Numbered from the stretch's first letter, positions 9,130-19,128 are shown. The stretch is 64,000 nucleotides of DNA from Subsaxibacter sp. CAU 1640 (GCF_023156585.1 NZ_JALNMI010000001.1:682001-746000); one strand, 5' to 3'. Notes: generated from the sequence alone by a model not told the origin. Numbers and translations are program-made.

Positions 9130-10293
9130 ATGCTAAAAATTCTTATAATTCACTCTAGCTATAGAAATTTCGGAGGAGAAGATGCGGTAGTTCAGCAGGA
9201 AAGTGAATTATTAAAGCAAAAATATCACATCGAAACATTGATTTTTGAAAATCAAAAGGGAGTAGATGGATTATCACAGTTTATATGTTCTATTTGGAAT
9301 CTTAAAGCATATAGGATTGTAGATAAAAAAATAAAATCATTTAAACCAGACTTCGTGCACCTGCACAATTGGCACTATGGGTCAGGTCCTTTGATTATTA
9401 GAGCGGTAAAAAAAAATAAAATACCATTAGTTTCAACTTTACACAATTATAGGTTACTTTGTCCATCAGCGACACTGTTATTCAAAAACAAATTATACTT
9501 AAAGAGTTTGTCGCAAGACTTTCCCTGGAAAGCCGTTAGAGACGGAGTTTACAGAGACTCTAAATTGCAAACTTTCGTTCTCGCAATGGTGATATGGTTT
9601 CATTCAAAAATAGCTACATGGAATAAGGTTGATCTATATATTTGTTTAACAACAACAGTGGCTTCAAAATTTGTAGGATCAAAATTGGGGATATCTAACA
9701 GAAAGTTTTTTATAAAGCCAAATTTTACAAACCCCTACAAGAATTCGAGACATCAAGATCGACAAGGTCATTTTATTTACATTGGAAGGTTAAGCGAAGA
9801 AAAAGGTATTCGAATATTACTTGAAACTTTTAAAGCTTTAGATGAGCAGCTTCACATCGCTGGAGATGGACCATTAAAAGGAGAGGTTGAGCTGGTATCA
9901 AAACAACACCCGAATATTCGTTATTTGGGAATTCTACCGAAAGATGATGTCAGAGATCAAATTGCTCAATCTACGGCACTTATTTTCCCTTCAATTTGGT
10001 TAGAAACATTTGGGTTAACAATAATTGAAGCATTTTCGGCAAAAACCATAGTGCTTGCAAGTAATCTAGGAGGGCCATCTACGATGATTGCTAATGGTGT
10101 CAATGGTTTTTTATTTGAGCCAAATAGCGTAAACGCTTTAAAAGGGGCAATTCAAAAATTTAACGACCTCACCGAAGGGAAAAAAGAGCAAATAAGGGTT
10201 GCATCTTTAAAAGAATATGAAGCCAAATATTCTCCATCAGCCCAATTTGATTATTTTGAAACTATTTCAAAAATGCTAAAATCAAATAATTAG
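9130..10293 (+). CDS. Glycosyltransferase family 4
   Basis: A 387-residue GT-B retaining glycosyltransferase. The N-terminal domain has SSYRNFGGEDAVVQQE and HLHNWHYGSGPLIIRA. The donor-binding domain has FIYIGRLSEEKGIRILLE, the HIAGDGPLKGEVE loop and the EAFSAKTIVLASNLGGPS region after SIWLETFGLTIIE. It acts at the cytoplasmic face on the lipid-linked intermediate. It lies 12 nt after the acetyltransferase and is followed by a 112-nt spacer with a possible promoter for the next gene. Confidence 0.92.
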   Translation: MLKILIIHSSYRNFGGEDAVVQQESELLKQKYHIETLIFENQKGVDGLSQFICSIWNLKAYRIVDKKIKSFKPDFVHLHNWHYGSGPLIIRAVKKNKIPLVSTLHNYRLLCPSATLLFKNKLYLKSLSQDFPWKAVRDGVYRDSKLQTFVLAMVIWFHSKIATWNKVDLYICLTTTVASKFVGSKLGISNRKFFIKPNFTNPYKNSRHQDRQGHFIYIGRLSEEKGIRILLETFKALDEQLHIAGDGPLKGEVELVSKQHPNIRYLGILPKDDVRDQIAQSTALIFPSIWLETFGLTIIEAFSAKTIVLASNLGGPSTMIANGVNGFLFEPNSVNALKGAIQKFNDLTEGKKEQIRVASLKEYEAKYSPSAQFDYFETISKMLKSNN

Positions 10294-10328
10294 AATAATA
10301 AATTACTTATTAGATTAAATAATGATTG

Positions 10329-10336
10329 TATTTTTG
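10329..10336 (+). promoter_or_regulatory. Possible -7 promoter element for the WecG-like gene
   Basis: TATTTTTG matches the Bacteroidota -7 consensus TAnnTTTG and lies in the only sizeable gap of the plus-strand glycosyltransferase run. No convincing TTG -33 box is seen at the right distance, so this is weak. It would give a leader of about 60 nt before the TTG start at 10406. Confidence 0.35.
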
Positions 10337-10405
10337 AAGGCGAAATTACGGTATTATGTGATTTTTGATTATTAAATTTAAGTAAGATCCCAAATAGCAC
10401 ATTTT

Positions 10406-11134
10406 TTGAAAACCATAGACCTTCAAGAATATAAAGTGTTCACAGGTAGTGTTAGCGACATTGTTTTTGATTCGAATAAAAGAGTTATAAATACAATCAA
10501 TGCACATTCCTACATTGTGGCTGAACAAGATGCAGATTTTAAACGCGCTCTTCAGAGTAGTGATATACTTTTGCCTGATGGAGAAGGTATAGTTTTAATG
10601 GCAAAGAAAATAAACGGCGAAAAAATTAAAAAGATTGCAGGTGCAGACTTGCACAAAAAACTACTTCAAGTTGCAAATGACGAAAAATTGAAGTGCTTTT
10701 ATCTGGGATCAGGACCAACTACCTTAAAACTTATCGAGAAAAAGCTAACAGATGTTTATGAGAACATTAAGTTTGGATTCTATTCACCTCCATTTAAAAA
10801 ATCTTTTTCCTCTGAAGATAATGAGATTATGATAGAAACAGTAAACTCGTTCGCTCCGGATATTTTATTTGTTGGGATGACAGCGCCAAAGCAGGAGAAA
10901 TGGGTTTATGAGAATCAACACAAGTTAAAGGTCAGCACTATATGTTCAATTGGGGCGGTTTTTGACTTTATTGCTGAAACAAAAAAAAGAGCGCCGCAAT
11001 GGATTATCAATTTAAAAATGGAGTGGTTTTATAGAAGCCTGACTTCGTGGAGGTTAACAAAAAGGTATATATACTCTACGCCTCTCTTTTTATTTGAAAT
11101 ATACAGGATAAAATACTACAAAAACAAAAGATGA
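10406..11134 (+). CDS. WecG/TagA/CpsF family glycosyltransferase (GT26)
   Basis: A 242-residue protein of the WecG/TagA/CpsF family, which transfers an amino-sugar such as ManNAc or ManNAcA from UDP to an undecaprenyl-linked acceptor. Conserved features are LLPDGEGIVLMAKK, the AGADLHKKLL segment, YLGSGPTTLKLIEKKL and the family signature GMTAPKQEKWVYEN. Only a TTG at 10406 gives a full N-terminus: the frame is closed upstream by a TAA and the next ATG is in the conserved core. The family's usual substrate agrees with the wecB gene at 18031, which would supply UDP-ManNAc. Confidence 0.88.
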   Translation: MKTIDLQEYKVFTGSVSDIVFDSNKRVINTINAHSYIVAEQDADFKRALQSSDILLPDGEGIVLMAKKINGEKIKKIAGADLHKKLLQVANDEKLKCFYLGSGPTTLKLIEKKLTDVYENIKFGFYSPPFKKSFSSEDNEIMIETVNSFAPDILFVGMTAPKQEKWVYENQHKLKVSTICSIGAVFDFIAETKKRAPQWIINLKMEWFYRSLTSWRLTKRYIYSTPLFLFEIYRIKYYKNKR

Positions 11135-12321
11135 ATCGGCTGGACCTTTGTTTTGAACTGATAAAATCCACATTTAAAAAAAAGGATATATCTTTTTTGG
11201 TTTTTTGTTTATGTCTATTCCTGTTGCCATTATCGGTTAATTTAAGTTCTTTTGCTCTCATCTTTTCAATAGCCTTAAAGCTTTTGCAAGTATTTATTCT
11301 AAAGCATAATCTTTTTCATACTAAAGCCGCAAAATATTCCAGCCTAATTGGCTTATGCTTTTTTATATATATTATCTTAAGCTGTTTAATCCAGAAGGGT
11401 TTCGCATACACCCTAGGTTCATTTGAGAAGCAATTTTTTCGCTGGGAACTATTGTTTCTGGTGCCTATTTTGCTGAAAGGAGCAAAAGAAAATCTACTCT
11501 TATTATATTTTTTCTTTTTAGGAATAGTTTGTGCAATAGTATACGTTATCATTATTGTATTAATTTATCAAATGAGTTTTAGTCAAGATAGCTTATTAAA
11601 GATTCTTGATATTCACCATACTTATTTGTCAATTTTCCTGATGTTTTTTGTCAATTATTTAATGACAGAATATCCCAAGCGTAAAAATCAGATGACAGTG
11701 ACATTGTATGGTACATTAATCATACTGTCATTTTTTGTATTCTTTTTTTTGGAGAGCAAAGTGTCAATAATTATATTCTGTCTGCTCTTAATATATCATT
11801 TGGTATCTTCCTTTTCTAAAAAACTTTATTTAGGATATATAAGTTTATTCGCAGTGCTGATTCTTTGTATTTTAATCTTCAACAAAAGAATCAAGGTAAG
11901 TTATGAACACGCAATGGATTTTCGGTTAGCTATTTGGGAAGAGTCCTTTGAGTTAATAAAAGAAAATCCCATTTTCGGGTCTATGAAATATGCCGAAAAG
12001 GACTTACTCAACTACAAGCATTATTTAAAGGGTAAATACTACTTTATGGATAGTGATTTAAATAGCCACAACCAATATTTATCAATTTTTATTAAATACG
12101 GTGTTTTTGGTGCGTTCATTTTATCCATGTACGGGATTTTGTTTTTTAATTGCATAAGTAAGTTGACAACCAAAGCCGCCCTTAAAGAGTTTTTGGGTTT
12201 TGCTATTATTATCTCAATAGCACTTTATATAGAAAATTTATTTGATAGACATCACGGTATTGTTTTTTGCACAGTTTTTTTTAATTATTATTTGATAAAA
12301 GTAGAAAATGAAAAAATTTAG
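11131..12321 (+). CDS. O-antigen ligase/polymerase family membrane protein (second of two)
   Basis: A 396-residue polytopic membrane protein. The region around RLAIWEESFELIKENPIFG, followed by SHNQYLSIFIKYGVFGAF, is the conserved end of the large periplasmic loop of the Wzy_C/O-antigen ligase family, with the HNQYL histidine that ligases use. It would polymerise repeat units or attach finished chains to a carrier in the periplasm. It overlaps the WecG-like gene by 4 nt and the next gene by 14 nt, so it sits in the middle of a coupled block. Confidence 0.82.
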   Translation: MNRLDLCFELIKSTFKKKDISFLVFCLCLFLLPLSVNLSSFALIFSIALKLLQVFILKHNLFHTKAAKYSSLIGLCFFIYIILSCLIQKGFAYTLGSFEKQFFRWELLFLVPILLKGAKENLLLLYFFFLGIVCAIVYVIIIVLIYQMSFSQDSLLKILDIHHTYLSIFLMFFVNYLMTEYPKRKNQMTVTLYGTLIILSFFVFFFLESKVSIIIFCLLLIYHLVSSFSKKLYLGYISLFAVLILCILIFNKRIKVSYEHAMDFRLAIWEESFELIKENPIFGSMKYAEKDLLNYKHYLKGKYYFMDSDLNSHNQYLSIFIKYGVFGAFILSMYGILFFNCISKLTTKAALKEFLGFAIIISIALYIENLFDRHHGIVFCTVFFNYYLIKVENEKI

Positions 12322-13204
12322 TGCCTATCTTGTAATTTTGTTTTCTTGTTCAATTTTTTCGCAAGAAGTTCATCTCCACGGTAATTTCACAATCAGAGAT
12401 TTCTTCATAAACAAGGATACTACTTATTATATTGAGAAAAGGCACGTGCGAATAAGCCCTGAAAGTGGTAAGTATGGCTATTTTATGGGGGGGTACGGCC
12501 TCAAGATTTTTGATAACCCAAAAAAGAACGAGGTGATTACTGTTTCAAATGAACTGATAAACACAGTATGTTCTGTTAGGTTTTTTAACAAGTCATCAAA
12601 TAAGGAGCAAGAAGTTTTCTACTATACTGAAGGAAGAGCTGTTGATGCCTTGCACATAGAGCAATTGGGACTAATAGTATTAAGCTTATCCGATAAAAAA
12701 ATAATTGCTATAGACTATAAAAACAAACCCATATTTGATGTTGTTTTAGATGTCGAGCTTAAAAGAATTGCAAGACGTATCGCATACCGAGGTGACTTTT
12801 TGTATTATGCTGTTGACTCTGGAGAAATATACAAACATGATTTAAAGTCAAAGCATGGAAAAATATTGTTCAATACTAAAAGTACCGTTTCTGATTTTCA
12901 TATTTTTGAAAAATTTTTGATTTACTCTACAACAGATGGAAATATCGTGAAACAAAGTTTAACAACAGAAAAGCAAGAGAGAATTAAACTTACAGATAAT
13001 TTTGTTTTGAACGGTCTTTTTATTGAAAGCAAGTTAATACTCGGCACATTTGATGGTTCAATATTAGTGTTGAATTTAGAAACTTTAAAAATTGAAAAGG
13101 AGCTTAAGATTCATAAGCGAAGCGTACTTTCTCTTAAAAATGTAGATGGAGAGTTTTACTCCAGTGGTATAGATAAGACAATAAGAAAATGGAAATTTAA
13201 TTAA
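12308..13204 (+). CDS. Secreted WD40-like beta-propeller protein, function unknown
   Basis: A 298-residue protein with a signal peptide (MKKFSAYLVILFSCSIFSQ, cleavage near residue 19) and no later membrane segment. The remainder is built from short beta repeats; the last one (about residues 269-298, HKRSVLSLKN... SSGIDKTIRKW) is a clear WD40 repeat. It is translated from inside the end of the ligase/polymerase gene and stops 8 nt before ugd, so it belongs to the polysaccharide operon. A periplasmic or surface protein of this fold could scaffold Wzy/export proteins or bind the polymer; nothing in the sequence decides this. I do not recognise a named family. Confidence 0.7.
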   Translation: MKKFSAYLVILFSCSIFSQEVHLHGNFTIRDFFINKDTTYYIEKRHVRISPESGKYGYFMGGYGLKIFDNPKKNEVITVSNELINTVCSVRFFNKSSNKEQEVFYYTEGRAVDALHIEQLGLIVLSLSDKKIIAIDYKNKPIFDVVLDVELKRIARRIAYRGDFLYYAVDSGEIYKHDLKSKHGKILFNTKSTVSDFHIFEKFLIYSTTDGNIVKQSLTTEKQERIKLTDNFVLNGLFIESKLILGTFDGSILVLNLETLKIEKELKIHKRSVLSLKNVDGEFYSSGIDKTIRKWKFN

Positions 13205-13212
13205 ATAATATA

Positions 13213-14529
13213 ATGAAAATATCAGTAATAGGAACAGGTTATGTAGGGTTGGTTACAGGAACTTGTTTGGCAGAAACAGGAAACGATGTACTTTGCATAG
13301 ACATTGACGAGAAGAAGGTGAAAAAAATGCAAGGTGGAGAAGTGCCAATTTATGAACCACATCTTGATGTTCTTTTTGAAAGAAATATTAAAGCCAACAG
13401 ATTGCGATTTTCAACGTCTCTAGAAGAAGGTTTGGAACATGGCCAAATTATTTTCCTTGCATTGCCAACTCCCGAAGACGAGGATGGTTCTGCTGATTTA
13501 TCCTATGTTTTAGGTGCAGCCAAAGATATAGGTAAATTGATGAAAGAATACAAAGTCATTGTCGATAAAAGTACCGTACCTGTAGGGACTGCAGAACGTG
13601 TGGCTGAAACTATTTCTAAAGAAACCAATGTTGAATTTGATGTCGTTTCAAACCCAGAATTTTTGAGAGAAGGCTTTGCTGTGGATGATTTCCTAAAACC
13701 AGAGCGTATCGTAATTGGGGCAAGTTCAGACAGGGCTTTGCAACTTATGGAGAAGCTATACAAGCCTTTTGTAAGATCTGGGAATCCAATTCTATTTATG
13801 GATGAAAAATCTGCCGAGTTGACCAAATATGCGGCAAACTCTTTCTTGGCTGCAAAGATTACTTTCATGAATGAAATTGCAAATTTTTGTGAGTTGGTAG
13901 GTGCTGATGTTGATAAAGTGAGAGTAGGAATGGGAACAGATTCAAGAATAGGTAAGCGATTTTTGTTCCCAGGAATCGGTTATGGTGGCTCCTGTTTCCC
14001 TAAAGATGTCAAAGCATTGCATAAGTCAGGCAAAGACAATGGTTATAATTTTGGAATTTTAGACTCTGTCATTAAAATAAATGATGTTCAAAAAACCATT
14101 TTGATGCCTCGAATAAAGTCTTACTTCAACAATAATTTAAACGGTAAAACATTTGCAATTTGGGGTTTGGCTTTCAAGCCTGAAACAGATGATATCAGAG
14201 AGGCACCAGCATTATATATGATAGATGAACTTTTATCTCAAGGCGCTTCCTTAAAAGTTTTCGATCCTGAAGCAATGCCAAATGTAGAGCGAAAGTATGG
14301 AAATAAACTTCATTTTGCTTCCAGTATGTATGAGGTGACTGATTCGGTAGATGCGTTGATCATATGTACTGAATGGAGTATATTTAGGACACCAAATTTT
14401 TCAAAATTAAAAGGTTTGATGAAGTCCAAAGTTATTTTTGACGGAAGAAACCTTTATGATATTGAAGATATGAAGAATGAAGATTTTTATTACAGTTCCA
14501 TTGGAAGAAAAACGGTAAATAATGACTAA
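13213..14529 (+). CDS. ugd: UDP-glucose 6-dehydrogenase
   Basis: A 438-residue NAD-dependent dehydrogenase that oxidises UDP-glucose twice to UDP-glucuronic acid. The N-terminal NAD fold has [10 protein letters not shown] (residues 7-16); the central domain holds NPEFLREG, and the catalytic cysteine is C261 in [10 protein letters not shown]. The C-terminal UDP-binding domain includes [16 protein letters not shown]. The GYGGSC and [15 protein letters not shown] regions fit bacterial Ugd rather than UDP-ManNAc dehydrogenase. It overlaps uxs by 8 nt, which links it to UDP-xylose production. Confidence 0.95.
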   Translation: MKISVIGTGYVGLVTGTCLAETGNDVLCIDIDEKKVKKMQGGEVPIYEPHLDVLFERNIKANRLRFSTSLEEGLEHGQIIFLALPTPEDEDGSADLSYVLGAAKDIGKLMKEYKVIVDKSTVPVGTAERVAETISKETNVEFDVVSNPEFLREGFAVDDFLKPERIVIGASSDRALQLMEKLYKPFVRSGNPILFMDEKSAELTKYAANSFLAAKITFMNEIANFCELVGADVDKVRVGMGTDSRIGKRFLFPGIGYGGSCFPKDVKALHKSGKDNGYNFGILDSVIKINDVQKTILMPRIKSYFNNNLNGKTFAIWGLAFKPETDDIREAPALYMIDELLSQGASLKVFDPEAMPNVERKYGNKLHFASSMYEVTDSVDALIICTEWSIFRTPNFSKLKGLMKSKVIFDGRNLYDIEDMKNEDFYYSSIGRKTVNND

Positions 14530-15511
14530 AAGAGTACTAATTACAGGGGCGGCCGGTTTTTTGGGCTCGCATTTGAGTGATCGTTTTATAAAAGAAGGTT
14601 TTGAAGTAATAGGAATGGACAATTTTATTACTGGTGACGAAAAAAACATCAGTCATTTGGCTTCCAATCCTAATTTTCAGTTTATAGAGCATGATGTCAC
14701 TGAATTTGTCAAAATCGATGGCAATCTCGATTATATTTTGCACTTTGCCTCACCAGCAAGTCCTATAGATTATTTAAAGATCCCCATTCAAACCTTAAAA
14801 GTGGGGTCATTGGGAACACATAACTTGTTAGGTCTTGCAAAAGCAAAAAATGCTAGACTTCTCATAGCCTCAACATCTGAAGTTTATGGAGACCCATTGG
14901 TCCATCCCCAATCAGAAGACTATTACGGGAATGTCAATGCAATAGGTCCCAGAGGCGTTTATGATGAGGCAAAACGTTTTCAAGAGTCCATAACTATGGC
15001 ATACCATCGTTTTCACGGTTTAGATACTAGAATTGTGCGTATTTTTAATACCTATGGACCGAGAATGAGGCTCAATGATGGACGCGTTATTCCTGCGTTT
15101 ATGGGGCAAGCTTTGAGAGGTGAAGATATAACTGTTTTTGGTGATGGTTCGCAAACCCGTTCTTTTTGTTATGTTGATGACCAAGTGGATGGGATTTACA
15201 GATTGTTGATGAGTGATTATGCCTATCCTGTGAACATTGGTAACCCACATGAAATATCTATAAAAGATTTTGCAGAAGAAATCATAAAGTTAACAGGGAC
15301 ATCTCAAAAAATCATTTATAAACCCTTGCCTGTTGACGACCCTATGCAAAGACAACCAAACATTGATTTAGCAAAGAAGTTGCTTGGATGGGAACCAAAA
15401 GTAGATAGGGCTGAAGGAATGAAAATTACATTTGACTATTTTAAAAGTCTTTCCCAGGATGAACTTTTCAAAAGCGAACATAAAGATTTTGAAAAACATA
15501 TAAAAAGATAA
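14522..15511 (+). CDS. uxs: UDP-glucuronic acid decarboxylase (UDP-xylose synthase)
   Basis: A 329-residue extended short-chain dehydrogenase/reductase. The NAD-binding GAAGFLG is at residues 9-15 and the catalytic Y-x3-K is Y147/K151 in GVYDEAKRF. The sequence [17 protein letters not shown] and [19 protein letters not shown] are diagnostic of UXS, which decarboxylates UDP-glucuronate to UDP-xylose. With ugd just upstream (8-nt overlap) this gives a two-step route from UDP-glucose to UDP-xylose, so a pentose is a likely part of the polymer. Confidence 0.94.
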   Translation: MTKRVLITGAAGFLGSHLSDRFIKEGFEVIGMDNFITGDEKNISHLASNPNFQFIEHDVTEFVKIDGNLDYILHFASPASPIDYLKIPIQTLKVGSLGTHNLLGLAKAKNARLLIASTSEVYGDPLVHPQSEDYYGNVNAIGPRGVYDEAKRFQESITMAYHRFHGLDTRIVRIFNTYGPRMRLNDGRVIPAFMGQALRGEDITVFGDGSQTRSFCYVDDQVDGIYRLLMSDYAYPVNIGNPHEISIKDFAEEIIKLTGTSQKIIYKPLPVDDPMQRQPNIDLAKKLLGWEPKVDRAEGMKITFDYFKSLSQDELFKSEHKDFEKHIKR

Positions 15512-15512
15512 A

Positions 15513-16871
15513 TTGAGTTTATTCAAACAGGGTCGATATTCAGGATATTTAAGGCCAATATCATACTTAATCGATTTAAGTATTGTAAATGGTCTAGCCG
15601 TTCTATACTTCTTTAAAAACATTGACCCTATTGTTTTTATTTTCCTAGTTTCGCTAGCGTGGATAATTTTATCAATTTTCTCGAAATTTTATGAGGTTTA
15701 TAGGTTTACCAGAGAGGTGACTATTTTCGCATTGATATTCAGGCAAATGGCCTTGTTTATTCTGGTAATGTTCGCCTTTTCAGGATACAATTATAATTTC
15801 AATATTTATCCAAAAACTATTTTAAAGTATGTTCTTCTTTCTTTTATAGGGATTGCAATATTCAAATTTGCATTGTATTATTTACTTCAAAAGTATAGAA
15901 CTTCGTTTGGAGGGAATTATAGAAAAACAGTGATTTTCGGTGCTAATAAAAAAACCTTTGCCCTACAGGATTTTTTCAATAAAAATCCCGAATATGGTTA
16001 TATTCATAAAAAAACATTCAATTTTAGAGAGAAAAGAGAAATGAGCCTAGCCGAATGTTTCGAATATATTCTCAAAGAAAATGTTGATGAGATTTACTGT
16101 TCTATATCCGAATTAACCAACAATCAAATAAATGATATTGCTGACTTTGCTGATAATAATTTGAAAATTCTTAAGTTTTTGCCAGATAATAAAGAAATTT
16201 ATTCAAGAAAGCTCAAATATGAGTATTATGACTACATTCCTATTCTCTCTTTGAGAAATATCCCTTTAGAGGATTCAATAAATACCGTGATTAAAAGATC
16301 ATTTGACATTATTTTCTCAAGTATGATTATCATATTTATATTGTCTTGGCTAACACCAATAATTGCAATTTTGATCAAATTGGAATCTAAAGGACCGGTT
16401 TTTTTCAAACAATCCAGAAACGGTTTTAATTACAAGGAGTTCGATTGTTATAAATTTAGGTCAATGATGCCCAATAAAGACGCACACCTTTATCAAGCAA
16501 CAAGAGGAGATCAACGTGTTACTAAAATAGGAAGGTTCATAAGAAAAACCAGTATAGACGAATTACCGCAATTTTTTAATGTACTTTTTGGAGATATGTC
16601 TGTCGTAGGCCCTAGGCCTCATATGGTTAGCCATACTAGTGTTTATGCTAAACGAATAGATAAATTCATGGTTCGTCATTTTGTAAAGCCAGGAATAACA
16701 GGGCTTGCTCAAATTAGCGGTTTTAGAGGTGAGATTGAATCTGATAAGGATATTATTGGGAGAGTAAAGTATGATATTTTTTACATCGAAAACTGGTCGC
16801 TTTTATTAGATTTGAAAATAATCATTCGAACTTTCATAAACGCTGTTAAAGGCGAAGACAAAGCCTATTAA
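15513..16871 (+). CDS. Undecaprenyl-phosphate glycosylphosphotransferase (WcaJ-like)
   Basis: A 452-residue initiating transferase that moves a sugar-1-phosphate from a nucleotide sugar onto undecaprenyl phosphate. The N-terminal half has about four membrane helices and a CoA-binding-like domain; the catalytic C-terminal part starts with KRSFDIIFSSMIIIF and contains GPVFFKQSRNG, FDCYKFRSM, RFIRKTSIDELPQF, GDMSVVGPRPH and KPGITGLAQISG. The start is a TTG at 15513, two bases after the uxs stop; it gives the usual beginning SLFKQGRYSGYLRPISYLID. It ends tail-to-tail with the minus-strand GT4, sharing bases of the stop codons. Confidence 0.93.
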   Translation: MSLFKQGRYSGYLRPISYLIDLSIVNGLAVLYFFKNIDPIVFIFLVSLAWIILSIFSKFYEVYRFTREVTIFALIFRQMALFILVMFAFSGYNYNFNIYPKTILKYVLLSFIGIAIFKFALYYLLQKYRTSFGGNYRKTVIFGANKKTFALQDFFNKNPEYGYIHKKTFNFREKREMSLAECFEYILKENVDEIYCSISELTNNQINDIADFADNNLKILKFLPDNKEIYSRKLKYEYYDYIPILSLRNIPLEDSINTVIKRSFDIIFSSMIIIFILSWLTPIIAILIKLESKGPVFFKQSRNGFNYKEFDCYKFRSMMPNKDAHLYQATRGDQRVTKIGRFIRKTSIDELPQFFNVLFGDMSVVGPRPHMVSHTSVYAKRIDKFMVRHFVKPGITGLAQISGFRGEIESDKDIIGRVKYDIFYIENWSLLLDLKIIIRTFINAVKGEDKAY

Positions 16872-18034
16872 AGTTCACTGACCAGTTGATCAAACTGATT
16901 TCCAAAATCGAAATGTGCTTCTGCCGTTTTTTGAATGACTTTTCTGTTCATTAAAGTAATATCAGATTTATTTATGCCATTTATAATCGCATTGAGATGA
17001 TTGTAATCTCCAGAATTTGCAATCCATCCCAATTGATATTTTCTGATGACGTCCTCGCCTTCACCACCACCAAAATAAATCATCGGAAGACCCAATCTGG
17101 CATATTCAAATATTTTTGAAGGTACCGAGCCATAAATGCGATTAAGCAGCGGAATGATGGTCAAATCGTAGTTTAAAAGCACTTTATGCAGCTCTTCTCT
17201 AGACATCTCTCCATAATAACAAATGGGCAAATTTGGATTTGAGGCTATAAATTCCTCTATTTTCTGCTGCTCTGCTCCTTTACCATAAACATGAAATTCA
17301 ATGTTACTGTAGTCCAAAGATTGACAAAGTTTCAAGATACCTTGGGCAATTCCCAATAATCCAGCATATACGATTTTGATTTTATTCGAATCATTCTTTT
17401 GAATACCATTAACTGTTGGAATCTCAAAATCAGGATAATTTCGATACAAAAACACTCTTTTTTCAGGGAATAAACCTTTAACGTGCTCTAAAATTTCATT
17501 GCTTTGGCCAAGCACCAAATCAGCATTTTTGTAATTATAGTGTTCAATTCTTTCGAGCATTCGATAGCTGAAATTTTTTTTGAAGGCTCCAAGTTCCAAC
17601 CCTGCAATTGGCCATAAATCACTAACGTTCAGAACCAGTTTTCTGTTTTTTGAATTTAAGAAAAACATACAAGTAAAAGCTACCAATAAAGGAGGTGACT
17701 GAACAATAACCAATTTGGGAATCTTATTCCAAAGAAAAAACCAAATCAAACTAAAACTGTAAGACAGCATTGCAATAAGCCTCAACAGCTTGTTCTTTGA
17801 GTTACTGGCATAGATCCATAATCTTTGGATGTTAATACCGTTTTCTGTTGATTTAGATTTGAATTTTCCTTTATAACCATCGAAAATTTTCCCAGAAGGA
17901 TAGTTGGGGAGCGGCGTGACAACAGTGAGGTTAAATTGCCTTTGTTTTAAACCGTTTGCCAAATGATATATACGATTGGAAGCTGCTCCAGTTTCCGGTG
18001 GAAAATAGCTGGTTATGATTAAGACATCTTTCAA
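16868..18034 (-). CDS. Glycosyltransferase family 4 (WbuB-like)
   Basis: A 388-residue GT-B enzyme whose N-terminus (ITSYFPPETGAASNRIYHLAN) and LTVVTPLPNYPSGKIF are typical of the WbuB/FucNAc-transferase-like subgroup. The donor domain carries KIVYAGLLGIAQG and VPSKIFEYARLGLPMIYFG. It follows wecB with a 4-nt overlap, so the two are co-translated; a transferase using an N-acetylated sugar made from UDP-ManNAc would fit but is inference. The gene is last in a three-gene minus-strand unit. Confidence 0.9.
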   Translation of the reverse strand: MKDVLIITSYFPPETGAASNRIYHLANGLKQRQFNLTVVTPLPNYPSGKIFDGYKGKFKSKSTENGINIQRLWIYASNSKNKLLRLIAMLSYSFSLIWFFLWNKIPKLVIVQSPPLLVAFTCMFFLNSKNRKLVLNVSDLWPIAGLELGAFKKNFSYRMLERIEHYNYKNADLVLGQSNEILEHVKGLFPEKRVFLYRNYPDFEIPTVNGIQKNDSNKIKIVYAGLLGIAQGILKLCQSLDYSNIEFHVYGKGAEQQKIEEFIASNPNLPICYYGEMSREELHKVLLNYDLTIIPLLNRIYGSVPSKIFEYARLGLPMIYFGGGEGEDVIRKYQLGWIANSGDYNHLNAIINGINKSDITLMNRKVIQKTAEAHFDFGNQFDQLVSEL

Positions 18035-19128
18035 TTCAACTTGTAAATTTTAATCAAATGTTCAACAATGCGCTTTGCTGCATTACCATCCCAAAGTTCG
18101 GGAATTTGACCTTTCTTCCAATTGCCAGAAAGCAATTGGGCAAAAGCTTGCTCAATTTTATTCTTGTCATTACCAACCAAAACATTCGTGCCAATTTCAC
18201 AAGTTTCAGGACGTTCTGTATTTTCTCTCAAAGTGATGCAAGGAACGTTCATCACAGACGTTTCTTCAGTAATTCCACCAGAATCAGTTAGCATCCCAAA
18301 TGCATTCTTTACGAGATAATTAAACTCAAGATATCCTAAAGGCTCCACGTAGTGAAGGTTTTCAAAATTTAAATCCAAATCTTGCAGGAGTTTTTTTGTT
18401 CTGGGATGTACGGGAAAAATTATTGGATAGTCCTTAGCAAGTTCAACTATTTGCGATATCAAGGCTTTAAGCTGGTTCTCCTCATCGACATTACTTGGTC
18501 TGTGAAGCGTCATTACCATATAAGCTTTTGATTTTAAACCCAATTCTTTCCAAAGTTGAGGTTCTGTCAGACGTTCTTCGTTTTTCCGAAGGGTATCGAT
18601 CATTACATTTCCAACAAAGAAGATTTGGTCATCGTCAAATCCAAGTTTTTTTAAGTTTGAATTGGCATATTTGGAAGTAGTGAAAAAATAATCGGTCAAA
18701 CTATCGGTTACCATTCGATTGATTTCTTCTGGCATTCTTAAATCTCCAGAGCGAATACCAGCTTCTACGTGCGCAACTTTGACTCCTTCCTTTTTTGCCA
18801 CGATGGTACAGGCCATCGTTGAGGTAACGTCGCCTACTACCATCACTAAATCAGTAGGGTTTTGCTTTAAATCTTTTTCAAAACCAAGCATTATGGCAGC
18901 TGTTTGCTCGGCTTGTGTGCCACTTTTCACCTCAAGATTCACATCTGGAAACGGGATATTCAGCTCTTCAAAAAAAGTATCGCTCAAGTTTTTATCATAG
19001 TGCTGACCTGTATGTACCAACCTAAAATTGATGTCAATTCCTTTAGACTGTTGTTCTTTTATAGCATCAATGATTGGTGCTATTTTCATAAAGTTGGGTC
19101 GTGCTCCAGCTACAATGGTTATAATCAT
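18031..19128 (-). CDS. wecB: UDP-N-acetylglucosamine 2-epimerase
   Basis: A 365-residue non-hydrolysing epimerase that interconverts UDP-GlcNAc and UDP-ManNAc. Key segments are GARPNFMKIAPI near the N-terminus, GDVTSTMACTIVAKK, AHVEAGIRSGDLRMPEE and the C-terminal TDSGGITEE and PCITLRENTERPET. It overlaps the GT4 downstream and the CapK-like gene upstream by 4 nt each. UDP-ManNAc would feed the WecG-like transferase at 10406; no UDP-ManNAc dehydrogenase is visible here. Confidence 0.95.
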   Translation of the reverse strand: MIITIVAGARPNFMKIAPIIDAIKEQQSKGIDINFRLVHTGQHYDKNLSDTFFEELNIPFPDVNLEVKSGTQAEQTAAIMLGFEKDLKQNPTDLVMVVGDVTSTMACTIVAKKEGVKVAHVEAGIRSGDLRMPEEINRMVTDSLTDYFFTTSKYANSNLKKLGFDDDQIFFVGNVMIDTLRKNEERLTEPQLWKELGLKSKAYMVMTLHRPSNVDEENQLKALISQIVELAKDYPIIFPVHPRTKKLLQDLDLNFENLHYVEPLGYLEFNYLVKNAFGMLTDSGGITEETSVMNVPCITLRENTERPETCEIGTNVLVGNDKNKIEQAFAQLLSGNWKKGQIPELWDGNAAKRIVEHLIKIYKLN

